Source of the DNA: Calonectria ilicicola
Lineage: Eukaryota > Ascomycota > Sordariomycetes > Hypocreales > Nectriaceae
DNA length: 64,000 bases
Reading direction: 5' to 3'
Assembly (NCBI GenBank): GCA_020809705.1
Contig: CP085826.1
Coordinates: 1,054,001-1,118,000, forward strand
Part shown: piece by piece, positions 21,528-32,132 of the stretch
Layout: each line of letters starts with the position of its first letter
Numbering within the stretch: the first letter of the stretch is position 1
The notes under the pieces: generated by a model
What the model was told of the DNA's origin: nothing
The model's input: only the letters and a program-made list of their open reading frames with translations
The model's database searches: none
Made by a program: the position numbers and the translations under genes

Positions 21528-23846
21528 ATGAAAGGCGACAAGAAGCACTGGGGAGTGATTTCAGGAAAAGTTGCAGCATTATGGTCAGCTGTCAAATCCA
21601 CAATCAAGATACCGCCTACGGGGTGGAGGCGCACGGCAATTGCTCTGACCATCCTAATCGCCTTTTTCGCATTATCCCTTTTTGCTCTATTGATTAGATC
21701 TCTATATTTTCTTGGCGATGAAAATGGCACGATTTTGAGTCAGAGTCTTCTTTTTAAGGGCAGATGTAGCGAAGTCTCACGCGCGAACTTATGGATCCAT
21801 CTACTAACAAATACCATGGCTTCTGCCATATTGGCTTCATCCAACTTTTTTATGCAGACTCTCGTCGCGCCAACCAGGAAAGATATAGACAACGCTCATA
21901 CGACTGGGAAATGGGTAGAAATTGGAGTTCAATCGATTTGGAACATGCGCTTTGTACCCCGTCGACAGGTAATCGCCTGGTTTCTATTTGCTCTCAGCTC
22001 TGTCCCATTTCATCTGCTCATCAATGGTGCCATTTTGAAATCGAAAGTTTCAACTGGGTTCATGCTCGTTATTGCATACGAATCTTTCCTGGATGGGCCA
22101 CCTGAACAACAGACGGAAATCACTGGAACCGTCCTCAAAATCTGGGAGTCAGTGTCGGCTAACGAAAGTAACAAGAGCTGGGAGAGGGTCGATTTCACAG
22201 AATGCATGAATCGTTATAACGAGTCGAGCATAACCCTAACACAATATCGCCACGCCGTCATGGTCGTTGGCAGGGGAACTCCAACTGGAAAATGGAGCAG
22301 CAAATCGAAGTCAGACAAACCCTACACACGGCAGGATCCGTATCTCAATTCCTCTGGTCCGGTTTTATGGACTCACTCTTACGACCGAACAGATATGGGA
22401 ATCAATTCTGGTCAAAGTGAAGGGATCAGCAGCCCAAAAGATGGTTTTGATTTCTCCCTAGGTAACCTTTCTGGCGACATGAAAGTTTTCTATTGCATGT
22501 CGGAGAAATTCCAGATCGACTGCCAAATCACTACCGCGAATTCGATTTTGCTCATTGTTTGCATCATGTGTGCATTCAAACTGCTCCTCTGTATTCTATG
22601 TCTCAGGTTGCCATTCCCGAGCGATTGTGCCCCCCTGCTGACTCCTGGAGATGCGATAGAGTCTTTTATCACAAGACCTGACGAGACCACGAAAGGCATG
22701 TGCACACTGGACTTCAAAGATCTAGTAGATAATGAAATATCAACCCAAGATGGATTTTCCGCCCCCATAGAATCAAAATGGCGAGCTGCACCAAGGCCAT
22801 TGCGAAATCAACCCAGGGAAGCTGGAACATCTGTGCCGAAACTCATTTGGTTCATATCATACGCAATGATCACTTGTTCTCTTGGCATGGCCATTAGCAT
22901 CTTCATTTTATCCATTTACAGCCAACCGATGTAGGTTTTGCTCGATCAAGGTATCCTGTATTCACAATACTGACGTGAGAATCTTAGAGAAGCATCTCAT
23001 TTTGGACATGGAATCGAAAATTCGATCGTCAATGTATCATGGTTACATTTTACTTCCATGATAGGGCTCACAATGGTGGCAAACACTCCTCAACTAATTC
23101 TCTCGCTTTGTTACCTGGCCTATAATGGACTGCTTACTAGGATGTTGGCTGAATTTGAATGGGCTAGATATTCTATTGTATTTCAAGGATTACGTGTGAG
23201 CAATCCCCAAGGTCAGCAACTATCTACGTACCGACTCCAGCTCCCCTATCGGTGGTCCATTCCACTTCTAGTAATTAGTATATTACTTCACTGGGTATAT
23301 TCGAATTGCATATACGTAACTAACTATAACGGTGAGTGAGAAATGCCAATGAAGTCCACAATAATTAAATAATTCCTAGGATACGACGCAGAATGGCCTT
23401 ACCATTTCAAACTCACTCAAAACCTACAGTATTCCACAGTTGCTATATTGACTGCTCTTATACTGTCGGTCATAGTGTTTGTGACTCCTTTGTTCCTGGC
23501 TTCTGTGAAATTGCCTGGAGAGATGGTCATTGCAGGAAGTCGATCCGCCATTATTTCTGCCGCCTGTCACTGTATTCCCATGGCAGGCCTAGAATCAAGT
23601 AAATTAAGACCAATGGATGAAACTCTCGAGCACGAAAATAATGAGCACGAGCTTTCATCACTTCGACTTATGGAGGATACGGAAACCGCTATTCTTCAGA
23701 CTATGGCCAGAAGTAAGCTAAAATGGGGCAAAATATCAGTTCCAGGAAATGAAACAATACCTATTCGTTTGAGAACCAAACACCTGGCTTTTGGAATTGA
23801 GGAACAAAACGTCACAACTCCGTTTGAAGGAGCCATGTACATATAA
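21528..23846 (+). CDS. DUF6536 family multi-pass membrane protein (copy B)
   Basis: Three exons: 21528-22930, 22988-23331 and 23380-23846. Introns are 57 and 48 bp, and 2214 nt give 737 residues. Same architecture as copy A: a basic N-terminus, a first span after TGWRRTA, GRCSEVSRANLWIHLLTN, SSNFFMQTLVAPTRKDID, WVEIGVQSIWNMRFV and SSVPFHLLINGAI. A glycosylation-rich central domain and a C-terminal membrane block follow, with LPYRWSIPLLVISILLHW and SAACHCIP. Intron positions differ from copy A: copy A has an intron right after the PLHLV motif, copy B does not. The copies are therefore old paralogues, not a recent tandem duplication. Molecular function unknown. Confidence 0.88.
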
Positions 23847-24715
23847 TTTATAAGGTATTACTATTATCACTCAAATAAGAGGAGAATGCAGATTTAGCTC
23901 TCCCCAGGTAATCTATGCTGATAGAGCTGACCGTTAATACCTTAAATTCAGTCACGCACCGTATTTAGATAAGCAAGGATAAGCAATGCAACAAAATATC
24001 TGGATTCAGCGAGCAAGATTAATACTAATACAATACTTGTGACCCGGCGAACAATTAATTCTCTTTTTACTTATACACAAGTTTAGTTATCTAGCAAGGT
24101 TAATACACTAAATAAGGCTTGCAGATACAAACCCAAAACAAGAAAGTTACCAAACGTCGTAAATGTCATCTCCGATACCTTGATAGAAAAGTCTAATAGA
24201 GCCCAGTATTAAAATGCGTTCCCCCAGCTCAAGCCGTCCGATTCGACCCATCTTTCCACATCTTTCTCAACCTCAACCGCCCCACCAAAAAAAAAATGAG
24301 CTACACTCGCACCATCATCAACTATCCAGCCATAGCGAACAATTAAATACAGTATCTTCCTTCCAACATCACTCCAATTTTTTGTCTCCACTATCATTTT
24401 CACCAATATCGCCTTCACAACAATAATACCTCCCTTAACAAGTATAAAAAACGATTCTATGCTTATAATAAGCTATACTAAATACGCTTACCATAAGAAG
24501 ACATATTCGAGCGACCTTACCCCACATGTAAATGAGGTAGATTCGAGGGCTGGATTTTTAGATATGTGATGGCCAGAGACTCATTTTTATGTTGCTTAAT
24601 TCACCACTCGAGATTTAAGCAGGGCTTGATCGTATTCGCCAAAGCAAAACCTGGTATCCCGGTTTGATCCGAAATCTCTATTTGGACATCCTCATGAGGT
24701 CTTGGAGTGGTCCAT
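23847..24715. other. intergenic stretch
   Basis: AT-rich; a Ser/His/Gln-rich frame at 24214-24426 looks like low-complexity chance coding. Nothing supported. Confidence 0.45.
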
Positions 24716-25155
24716 GAAGTCGCTGTCAACTCCCTCGGCCACCCAAAAGACTATCGATTGACAACATTCCAGACAAATCATATTGTTTCGCTCGAACATT
24801 TGCTTCCGCTGCCATCGTATGGATCGTATTAAACCTCATCTTGTTCTTTGCCCGTTCTCTAGGAAGTCCCTTGGTTGTGTTAGTGATGCCGGCGTTGCTG
24901 GCTGTATACCAAACCGAACCAGGAAGAGTTTGGGAAAATAGCACGCTAGATACACCGACGAACATCTCGCTAATTCCATTTGAGATTAAATATGAAATCA
25001 TGACCGTGGAACTCCAGTAAGTCGATTTCGGGTTAATCCTTATGACTCGGCCTCATGATCCGCAAGTCCAATCGCCTATCAAAGTGCAATAATAATTTCA
25101 ACATGAAAGCAGGGTAGGTATCATGTCATTATGTACCATTCATGCAATCTAGGGG
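24716..25155 (+). pseudogene. membrane-protein exon or remnant
   Basis: A frame open from 24716 encodes about 100 residues with a convincing hydrophobic stretch (IVWIVLNLILFFARSLG, then LVVLVMPALLAVY) and a soluble tail ending KYEIMTVEL. It ends at a strong donor, CA|GTAAGT (about 25018). An acceptor GCAG about 90 bp on would add roughly 12 codons before a stop at about 25155. No start codon or upstream exon was found. The family is not recognised. It may be the last exons of a decayed gene. Confidence 0.3.
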
Positions 25156-25375
25156 GGCGGTTACTGTTTCACGGTTGGGCCATATTGATGCCCCCATTAT
25201 CCCCCAGGAATGTTCTGGGTTCAACTAGCCAAATTGGTCGACGGTTCTGATTCTTTCAAAAAATGGTTCTAGAGAGGTATCCGCGCTATAATAAATTCGG
25301 CTCGTAGCGCCCTGTCCTTCGACGCCTGTATATGAAGCTTCAACGGGCCTATGAAGTCAACTAGGTGTCCCTACA

Positions 25376-26210
25376 TTGTGCGGGGCAACTGAATGTGGTG
25401 ATCAACTGAATTCATGTGCACAGATTACCGAATTAGTATTGCGACACAATCCCATCCGAAAGCTTTACGTCCTTGGCCATGAATTATTGGGTATTGGCCC
25501 ATCACAACTTGACAAATTCATCATTCCCGCGCTCGCGACTGGTAGCTTTGGCATTCTTCACTCACTATTCTTAGCATGAAGCGGTTTTGGCGATGTTGAA
25601 AACAAAAGACCGAATGTAACACAGATTCCAGACGAAGCTCTGGTAATAACTGGGAAGATTGTCTCACTTGAACAACTCAGCCTGAGTCCAGCACATCAAA
25701 CAGATCGCGACATTTATGGCTCATCGGCCATACAACATTGCACGTTCACCTCCGTAATCTAAACAAGCTCGAGAAACTCACCTTTGTCGAGGACACATAC
25801 CCGGTATCTGCGCCTAGTTGCAGCCGAATGACTAGCGCACCGCCACTACATAAACAAGGCACTGCCACAGCCAAAGATTTGCCCCAAAGCATGTATCCCC
25901 GACAAGACCTTTCTATTCAGGCGTATTTCATGAAGACACCGGCAATAGTAAATATCGATGCAAAGTTTTAGTTAGAGCAATAGGCAACGCAATGCCTGGT
26001 GTCTGGGGTACAATGATTAGTCAATTAAGCGAATGGAATCTGTGGGCACTGACGCAAATCCGATTTTCTTTATCTACGCTCTGATGAAATCAGACCTTCA
26101 TGATACGTTCCGGTCAAGGTTGCTCGTCGAAGATATGAAGATGGCAATATGTTTAAAGAACAGTACAATTTTACAAATACGATCCCCCTCCGAGAAATCC
26201 TGAGACCTCT
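25376..26210 (+). pseudogene. F-box/leucine-rich-repeat-like gene remnant
   Basis: Successive short frames in different registers carry leucine-rich pieces: ITELVLRHNPIRKLYVLG, then LVITGKIVSLEQLSLSP, then LHVHLRNLNKLEKLTFVEDT, and further LSEWNLWALTQIRF. The order and spacing fit the LRR part of a fungal F-box protein disrupted by stops and frameshifts. No intact start or F-box was seen. Family assignment is weak. Confidence 0.35.
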
Positions 26211-26268
26211 GCCATGCTAATCGCTGCTATATGATACGCTCACGTTGTCAGACCACCGATCACTTGCC

Positions 26269-27097
26269 TTAGCTGCCGTTAAGATAAGCTTTCATTCGCC
26301 AGTATCCTGGCACATAACCTGCCATAAGCCCTCTCGCGATTCTTGACAATATCTCTGGCCCATACTTCATCAAATTGTTCCCACCCTTACTAGACACCCC
26401 CACGGCGCCAAGTTGACGATATGATTCCTGTGAAGCGAGCTCGACAAACGCCTCGCCTAGGTCATGGTAGGAAACGGCTAGGCTGACGTGCTCTATACTA
26501 ATTTCCATTCCGGTAGGCTCATCCTTCACAAGAGCAGATGGTTGCACTAAGAGTAGTGACAAAAACTCTGGTGAAGCCTTCAAAAGCGATGTAGCTAGAC
26601 GCAAATCCAGATAGGGGTAATGGAATGCCGTCTTAAGGAGCCATATTATCAACCTCTGCTCGTTGGCGATCAGGCGTTCATTCCATGTTGAGGATGATAA
26701 AAGGATCAACCGTGGTATTTTCCATTCCCCATGACAAGACGATTTCAAATCCTCGAGGGCGTCCACAATTGACCGGGCGAGGTCCTGAAGCACATGGCAA
26801 CCAGGTATATTTTCATTTTCTCCCAGTGCACATATGATGACCTCCGCGTCGTGTATACAGTCTCCGATGGTTTTGACATCCGTAAGCTGGCCTTCGGATA
26901 CATGGATGTTCGAAAGAGAGGCCAGGCCGGGTAGCAGTCGAAAAAGTTTGGCTTTCGACCGCACCATAAGCCGCAATTCGAAATCATCTTTGAAGCCTTG
27001 CCGGTTGATGAATGAGGTTGATGAATGAGTGAATAGTAGCGCTACCCGTCCTGCCAGTTGCCCCAAAAATGGTGATTCTTCGGAGTGCCGGAGCCAT
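26269..27097 (-). pseudogene. AvfA/AflX-like NAD(P)-binding oxidoreductase, frameshifted
   Basis: NmrA-like atypical SDR of the averufin-oxidase-like group that acts in aromatic polyketide pathways. The start ATG at 27097 opens with a dinucleotide-binding motif, FGATGRTGSAT (residues 11-21). The frame then stops after 37 codons because of a 13-bp tandem duplication (27004-27029). The rest lies in the next frame down to the stop at 26269. It includes VIICALGENENIPG, LILLSSSTWN, LLLVQPSALV, YHDLGEAFVELA and VGVSSKGG, and ends at YVPGYWRMK. Everything after the duplication is uninterrupted, so the break seems recent, or an assembly error. Its neighbour 0.6 kb away is a questin-oxidase-like gene on the same strand. 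Confidence 0.8.
27004..27029 (+). repeat. 13-bp tandem duplication
   Basis: GTTGATGAATGAG occurs twice in a row (27004-27016 and 27017-27029) inside the AvfA-like gene. Thirteen is not a multiple of three, so it shifts the reading frame. Confidence 0.95.
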
Positions 27098-27680
27098 CTT
27101 TAGAAATGCACTTGAATCGCCAATGACGTCTTTTGCAAGGTACAGATGAATATAGAAAGAGTTCGTTAAACAAGTGCTATTTCTCCATTGTATATCAATG
27201 TGCGTCTCCTGATTGAACCCTTTTATCTGCCATGTAGACAAATCTCGGCATCGGCCTTGGAATTTTTTCCGATAAGAGCGAGACATCCGTGATACCCACT
27301 TCTTTTGCCAATCAATGCATATGCCACTCAATCAAAACACGCCGAGGTGCCACTAAATGGAATGGGGGGGTTGCATCTGTTTCAAATATGGTGTCATTAA
27401 GCAATGTATTTTCCAAGTTATAGCTCTACTCAACAGAAGATGTGGGTTTCTCTCCCTATAACACGTGTTTGATACAGTATATTCACGCCCACATTCAATG
27501 CTGCACATAAAATAGCAATAGTACAAAGAGAAATTCGACAAATTCCAGTTACGATAGCTAAGGGCTAAAATCCCACCTGAAACAAGAATTTTCTGAAGAG
27601 GAAGTTGTTGACCTAAACTAATAAAATAATAATAAAACGAAAGGTTGGGATGAATAACCGCCAAACAACATGTCCCACTT
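27098..27680. other. intergenic stretch
   Basis: Promoter side of the AvfA-like pseudogene and 3' side of the questin-oxidase-like gene. Two short minus-strand frames lack domains. Nothing recognised. Confidence 0.5.
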
Positions 27681-29072
27681 TCAGAAAATAGCCTCCACTC
27701 CAAGTCCAAACCCAGTCCAGCCATCAAATTCCGTGATGAACTTCACCGCCGCCGCCTGGTAAAGTCCATCTTCAGGTTCCCTTAGATCCTCAACGACTTT
27801 CAGGGCTCGGACTACCTTAGGCCAGTGAACATCATTGGACCACTTGCTCTCGAGGGTACTCTTAAAAATAGCTTCCCATCCGCTGTATTCCGCCTTGAAT
27901 GACTTTATCAACTCCACTCCAAAGTTTGGCCGTAGCTGTGTAACATAAACTATAATAGCATATAGCCCAAACTGTTTCATTACGGGAACCCTGTGCTGTT
28001 CTGGGATGATGGGGAGCAACATGCGGAGAGCGTGGCCGACGGTCAACACATGAGCGAGGTAAAAGTCCAGGCCACCCTCAGCGGTGACGGCGCTAATTGC
28101 CAGCGCGGCAGCTGTTTCCATCCAATTTATCAATTGTTGAGTTGCATCCTCTACAACCAAAGCATTCCAGTGTTCCAATATTTCTGACTGGTATTGGCCC
28201 AGCAAGGTGAAAATATTGGCAAATCCAAGATGCTCTGCGTAACCATCAAAGCGCTTATCGCTGCGTATATTGCGTAGAACCACCTCCAAGCTTGTGGTTT
28301 TATACGTAGAGTTATCCAATGGTGGTGAGTCCAAGAATCTGTGTGTCTGGTCGTATTCGGTACAGCCCAGGCTCAGAGCTTCGGTGATGACCTCTTTGCT
28401 GTCAAATTCATAGCCATACGCCAGGTGGATGAATGGATGGCCCACTAAAAACCCTAGTTAGGATATCTCGACCACTATAAAAAGGGAAGGCAGTGTATAC
28501 GTCCTCCTGAGAAGCCGTTAATCAATGGCTCTGTTCCAGAGTACAAGTGTTCTTCCACAACCTTCTTCCAGTTGCCGCCATTTTTGCGTACTTCAGAGTC
28601 AAAATAGTCAACATAAGCAGCTGTGTATCTTTGGCCATACCAGATTAGTTATTATCAAAGCAAAGAGTGAAAACTTAACAGACGATTTATCACCTAGATG
28701 CTCCCTCCAGTTTTCAGCCGTAATGGCGTTCCCCAATATGCCACTGTCGACTTGGGTAAGGTTAGGTACTTCAGCGGCGTATATCTCCTCCAACTTGGAA
28801 CTAGTCGCTCCGAGAAGGTAGGAAGACCCAAGAGCCTGAATGCATCGTCTGTGAATAAAATTCTCGATGGTCGTTACTTGGAGGATTCTGAATCTTACAT
28901 GGGGTAAATGGTTATGGAATAGTAATCTTGGTTCACGGAGAACTGCATGAGCCGCGTGGTTCTGTCGAAGAAGTTTGTCAAGTGTTTTGGCAGCATCATC
29001 CTCACGGTCGATCAAACTATACACACGTCCCTGGCTTAGGGATTGAGGCAAATTGTTAGTGTGGGATGCCAT
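27681..29072 (-). CDS. questin oxidase-like protein (DUF4243; AflY/GedK-like)
   Basis: Three exons: 29072-28694, 28620-28501 and 28444-27681. Introns are 73 and 56 bp, and 1263 nt give 420 residues, the usual length. Family enzymes do Baeyer-Villiger-type ring opening of anthraquinones on routes to xanthones and related aromatic polyketides. Supporting motifs are NHAAHAVLREPRLLFHNHLPH near the N-terminus, then AENWREHLG, AAYVDYFDSEVRKNGGNW and LINGFSGGLGHPFIHLAYGYEF. The last crosses the second splice and confirms it. Histidine-rich segments and the LDFYLAHVLTVGHALR helix follow. An upstream in-frame ATG at 29132 exists; 29072 fits the family better. It neighbours the broken AvfA-like gene on the same strand. 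Confidence 0.9.
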
Positions 29073-29779
29073 CGTGGCTGTGAGGACAGCAAATACAGAA
29101 ACGCTCGTTGAGCAACTACAAGTTATGAGCATGGTTCAAATTATATATACACGTCGATTTTATCCATCGTTAACAAAATGATTCATAATTCTCTACTCAT
29201 AAAAAGGACTTCGTCATTTACATTGATCGAGATGGTTACCCCGCATGTCAGAAGCGGCGGATGTGACCGTATGTGGCATGTTGTGGTACCTTCATAACAA
29301 AGGTCTTGACGTTCGGAATCAAACCCGTGTATCCGACTATTCCAAAAGATCTTTTGTCTCGATCATGCCCACAAGCAGTTATAACTTGGGGTCGCACGTG
29401 ATCGATGGGACAAGTTCAGTGGGAGTCAGCAGGCCCTCTAACTAGAATCGGTGTTCTCCGCCTTTCGAGCTCGGACAACACAATTTTCCAAATTTCCGCC
29501 ATGCACCGGACTTTTGGAGAAATACCGATAGCCGAAATTAGGTGCAACCATGCGCTGTGAGTCTCTGATTATACGGGGCCCATGTTACATTCTTATGCGG
29601 GGTGGCCTTGATGTCTTAGTCAATGTGTCTCAAGGGATGGGAAAGTCGAGAAATGCGCTGCAGAGCAAATCAGATCTGTCTCATTTACTGACAAGCAAGC
29701 AAACAAAGGTTCAGCAACTAAACTAACCGCGACGCCATTGTATGTGCCTCGTTCCTCCACTATGAATGGTTCTGAGAAT
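29073..29779. other. intergenic stretch
   Basis: Promoter side of the questin-oxidase-like gene and 3' side of the PAN-like gene. Nothing recognised. Confidence 0.5.
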
Positions 29780-30730
29780 TTATACCTCAGGTGGGAGTTC
29801 CAGCTCCATCTCCCATGCAAGTATCGCTTCATCCACCATATCAGGACATACCGGACAATCCCAACATCCCATATCATTCCAAACCAGTTTCTCACCCGGC
29901 CACTCCAGAAAGCTCGGATCGGTCAGCTGAAAGTGACTCAATGTACAACTGTTATACACCGGATCAAACGCCGCGGCCTTGCAGCCTGGCTCCTGAAAAC
30001 ATATCGCAGCACATCTTTCGGGGGATTCCTGCAATGAATACATAGATGAAGAAACCAGTCTCGGTTTGGTGGCTAGCACACCGACCTTATCACATGAAGA
30101 CTCAGGCTCAATCTCTGTCTTCCGAGTACAGCCCCCTCCAGCGAGTGCACAGCTTGATTTTGCTGCGGGGAACAACAGGTCTGGTACGGGTGACTGATCG
30201 TGACACTCAATACAAATGGCACAATCGACGTCATGCCAAGAAACGTGAGATCTAGAATCCTCAACGAAACCAGAGTCGTCCAGGTTTTCATTTGAGAAGA
30301 AGCAGCCAAGTGCATACCAGGGATCAAATCCGTATGACTTGCAGCCTGGCTGGAGCTGACATATCAGGGCACAATCCAGAGGGTTTTGTTGCGGAATTAA
30401 CAAGCCTAAGAGATTATATGGCTCAACTGCGGTAAGGCTGCCCTTTCTGCCACATGACAACACGACTGACGTCTCTATAGCTGGGTAACAAGTGCCTGAA
30501 ATGGCATCGTCTGGACAGGTATAAGTTCCATACGGCTTGAGCAGGGTGGGCGTGGGACCAGTATAAGTCGCTGTAGGATCGAAATCGCTTGGTGGATTCC
30601 TCATCGTCATGGTGGTGCCATCCGCCATGGCGACTTCGACAGAGCCTGCAAGGCTCAGTGCCAATGCTGCTGCAAGATAGGGAATCATCAGATACCGAAG
30701 TGCTAGGTTTGCGAGGAGCAAGCGAAACAT
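29780..30730 (-). CDS. secreted cysteine-rich protein with two PAN/Apple-like repeats
   Basis: Intronless frame of 316 residues. An N-terminal hydrophobic segment (MFRLLLANLALRYLMIPYLA to ALSLAGSVEVA) acts as signal peptide or anchor; ATG at residue 15 is an alternative start. Two related cysteine-rich units follow. The first has CALICQLQPGCKSYGFDPWYALGC and the second CAAICFQEPGCKAAAFDP with YNSCTLS. This is the C-x3-C-x5-GC-x-(S/A)-(Y/A) pattern of fungal PAN/Apple domains. Each unit ends with a W-x-D-x-x-C tail (SWHDVDCAIC, VWNDMGCWDC). PAN modules bind carbohydrate or protein. The protein is probably extracellular or wall-associated; its ligand is unknown. Confidence 0.8.
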   Translation of the reverse strand: MFRLLLANLALRYLMIPYLAAALALSLAGSVEVAMADGTTMTMRNPPSDFDPTATYTGPTPTLLKPYGTYTCPDDAISGTCYPAIETSVVLSCGRKGSLTAVEPYNLLGLLIPQQNPLDCALICQLQPGCKSYGFDPWYALGCFFSNENLDDSGFVEDSRSHVSWHDVDCAICIECHDQSPVPDLLFPAAKSSCALAGGGCTRKTEIEPESSCDKVGVLATKPRLVSSSMYSLQESPERCAAICFQEPGCKAAAFDPVYNSCTLSHFQLTDPSFLEWPGEKLVWNDMGCWDCPVCPDMVDEAILAWEMELELPPEV

Positions 30731-31622
30731 TACTAGCCGACAGTTGAGAATTCGATTCTTGCAACTCCCATTTCATGCAACTTTCGTAAAGCACTCGGCG
30801 CTAGCACGAAGCAGGTCTAGCTTTCACATCGTCGCATTGTAACTGTTATTTTTGGATTGTGGTGTTTCAATCAAGAATAGGTCGCAACAAGAGTCTATAG
30901 TTTCTAATAGCGACTAGTCTTTACCTGCAGAAATCGTCTATGGGTGGTGGGTTTTCAATCGATGCTATCTCTTGAATGGCTGACCTGTGGGGTAGAAATA
31001 AACTGGGACGGCGGTCTTGATAGACGTGATTTGTTGAAGGGACTTTGAAGACCGGCAATATTTGCCGAAACACCAAGTACTGTTCTGCTTTTGGGAAAGG
31101 ATTAGGCCCCACCAACAAGGAGATTGGAGCCCTGGTCGCCTGGTTATCTGAGCGTGTCCAGAAAGGGACAATTGACTCTCAACCCCTCCCCCACCAACTC
31201 CGATTGCGCTCTGTTATCTCGATGAGTGAAGTTGAGGAAATGCCTCTGCTTGGTGGTTTGATTTCTATGAATTGGTGATCAGTATGGTTTCCTCTTCGAC
31301 ATAGTACTTTAATTCCACGCGACATCAATTGGATAGTGCATGCTGTAACAATCATCATTTCTCGCTAGTATCATCTAATTACAAAAAAAAATATCCCGTG
31401 AAAAATTCATCAAACACTCCCAGCGCTAATACTCCTTTGCTCGATCCCTTAATGCGTTTCGATCGCAAACGGAGGTTCGTTGCATTGCCAACCATGTCTT
31501 GAGGCCACGTCCATGCTAACGGTTGGCTGGGCAAGAAAAAAAAGCAAATTGATGGTGGGACCCAGGTCCTGATGGCTTCATTGAAGTGGCGAACAAGCAA
31601 AATTCTTCCAAAAATGCTCTGA
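30731..31622. other. intergenic stretch
   Basis: Promoter side of the PAN-like gene and 3' side of the GNAT gene. Overlapping chance frames on both strands at 30.9-31.3 kb lack domains. Nothing supported. Confidence 0.5.
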
Positions 31623-32132
31623 TTAAACGAGAATTTGGCTCATGTGTGTCGTCTTCCAGACTGAGTCGTCCTCAATCTCAAGCACACTGAATCCTTGTCG
31701 TTCCCAGAACTTGATTGCGCCAGGCAAAAAAGTATGCGTATGGAGATAGAGCCGGTTGATGCCGGCCCGGCGAGCCTCCTGCTCCAGCGCAGTGAAGAGG
31801 CGCGAAGCTAAGCCGGCCCGGCGCCATTTTGGGTCGACGGCTAGTCGCACGACCTCGACGACACGGTCTTGCCCAAAATCAAATTGGGTAAATCGTCCAT
31901 CATAGGCAAGAAAACCAATTGTGGCTATAAGCTCGCCGTCCACTTTGGCTTTGAGGAAGGCGCCTTCGGGGTGTTGCAAATAGGTCTGTTGGAACTTGGC
32001 ACGTTCGCGATCGGCCATCTCCGAGTGCGATGTCGGCTCAAGGAAGGGGAACATCTCAGCGCGGGTTGTCTTGACGAACTCAATGATGACTGGAATGTCA
32101 TCAGCAGTAACGGGAGTGATTTCAATAGACAT
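31623..32132 (-). CDS. GNAT family N-acetyltransferase
   Basis: Intronless, 169 residues from the ATG at 32132 (the frame continues upstream only through a TTG codon). Acyl-CoA-dependent N-acetyltransferase fold. The acetyl-CoA loop (motif A) is VVRLAVDPKWRRAGLASRLF, with the R-x-x-G-x-A/G pattern. It is followed by motif B, INRLYLHTHTFLPGAIKFWERQGF, with the YxxxGF-like end. The protein has typical length and probably acts in the cytosol on a small amine or peptide N-terminus. Nothing in the neighbourhood defines the substrate. Confidence 0.92.
   Translation of the reverse strand: MSIEITPVTADDIPVIIEFVKTTRAEMFPFLEPTSHSEMADRERAKFQQTYLQHPEGAFLKAKVDGELIATIGFLAYDGRFTQFDFGQDRVVEVVRLAVDPKWRRAGLASRLFTALEQEARRAGINRLYLHTHTFLPGAIKFWERQGFSVLEIEDDSVWKTTHMSQILV

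Noticed and set aside
24214..24426. Ser/His/Gln-rich 70-codon frame
   Set aside because: Low-complexity pyrimidine-rich DNA explains the open frame.
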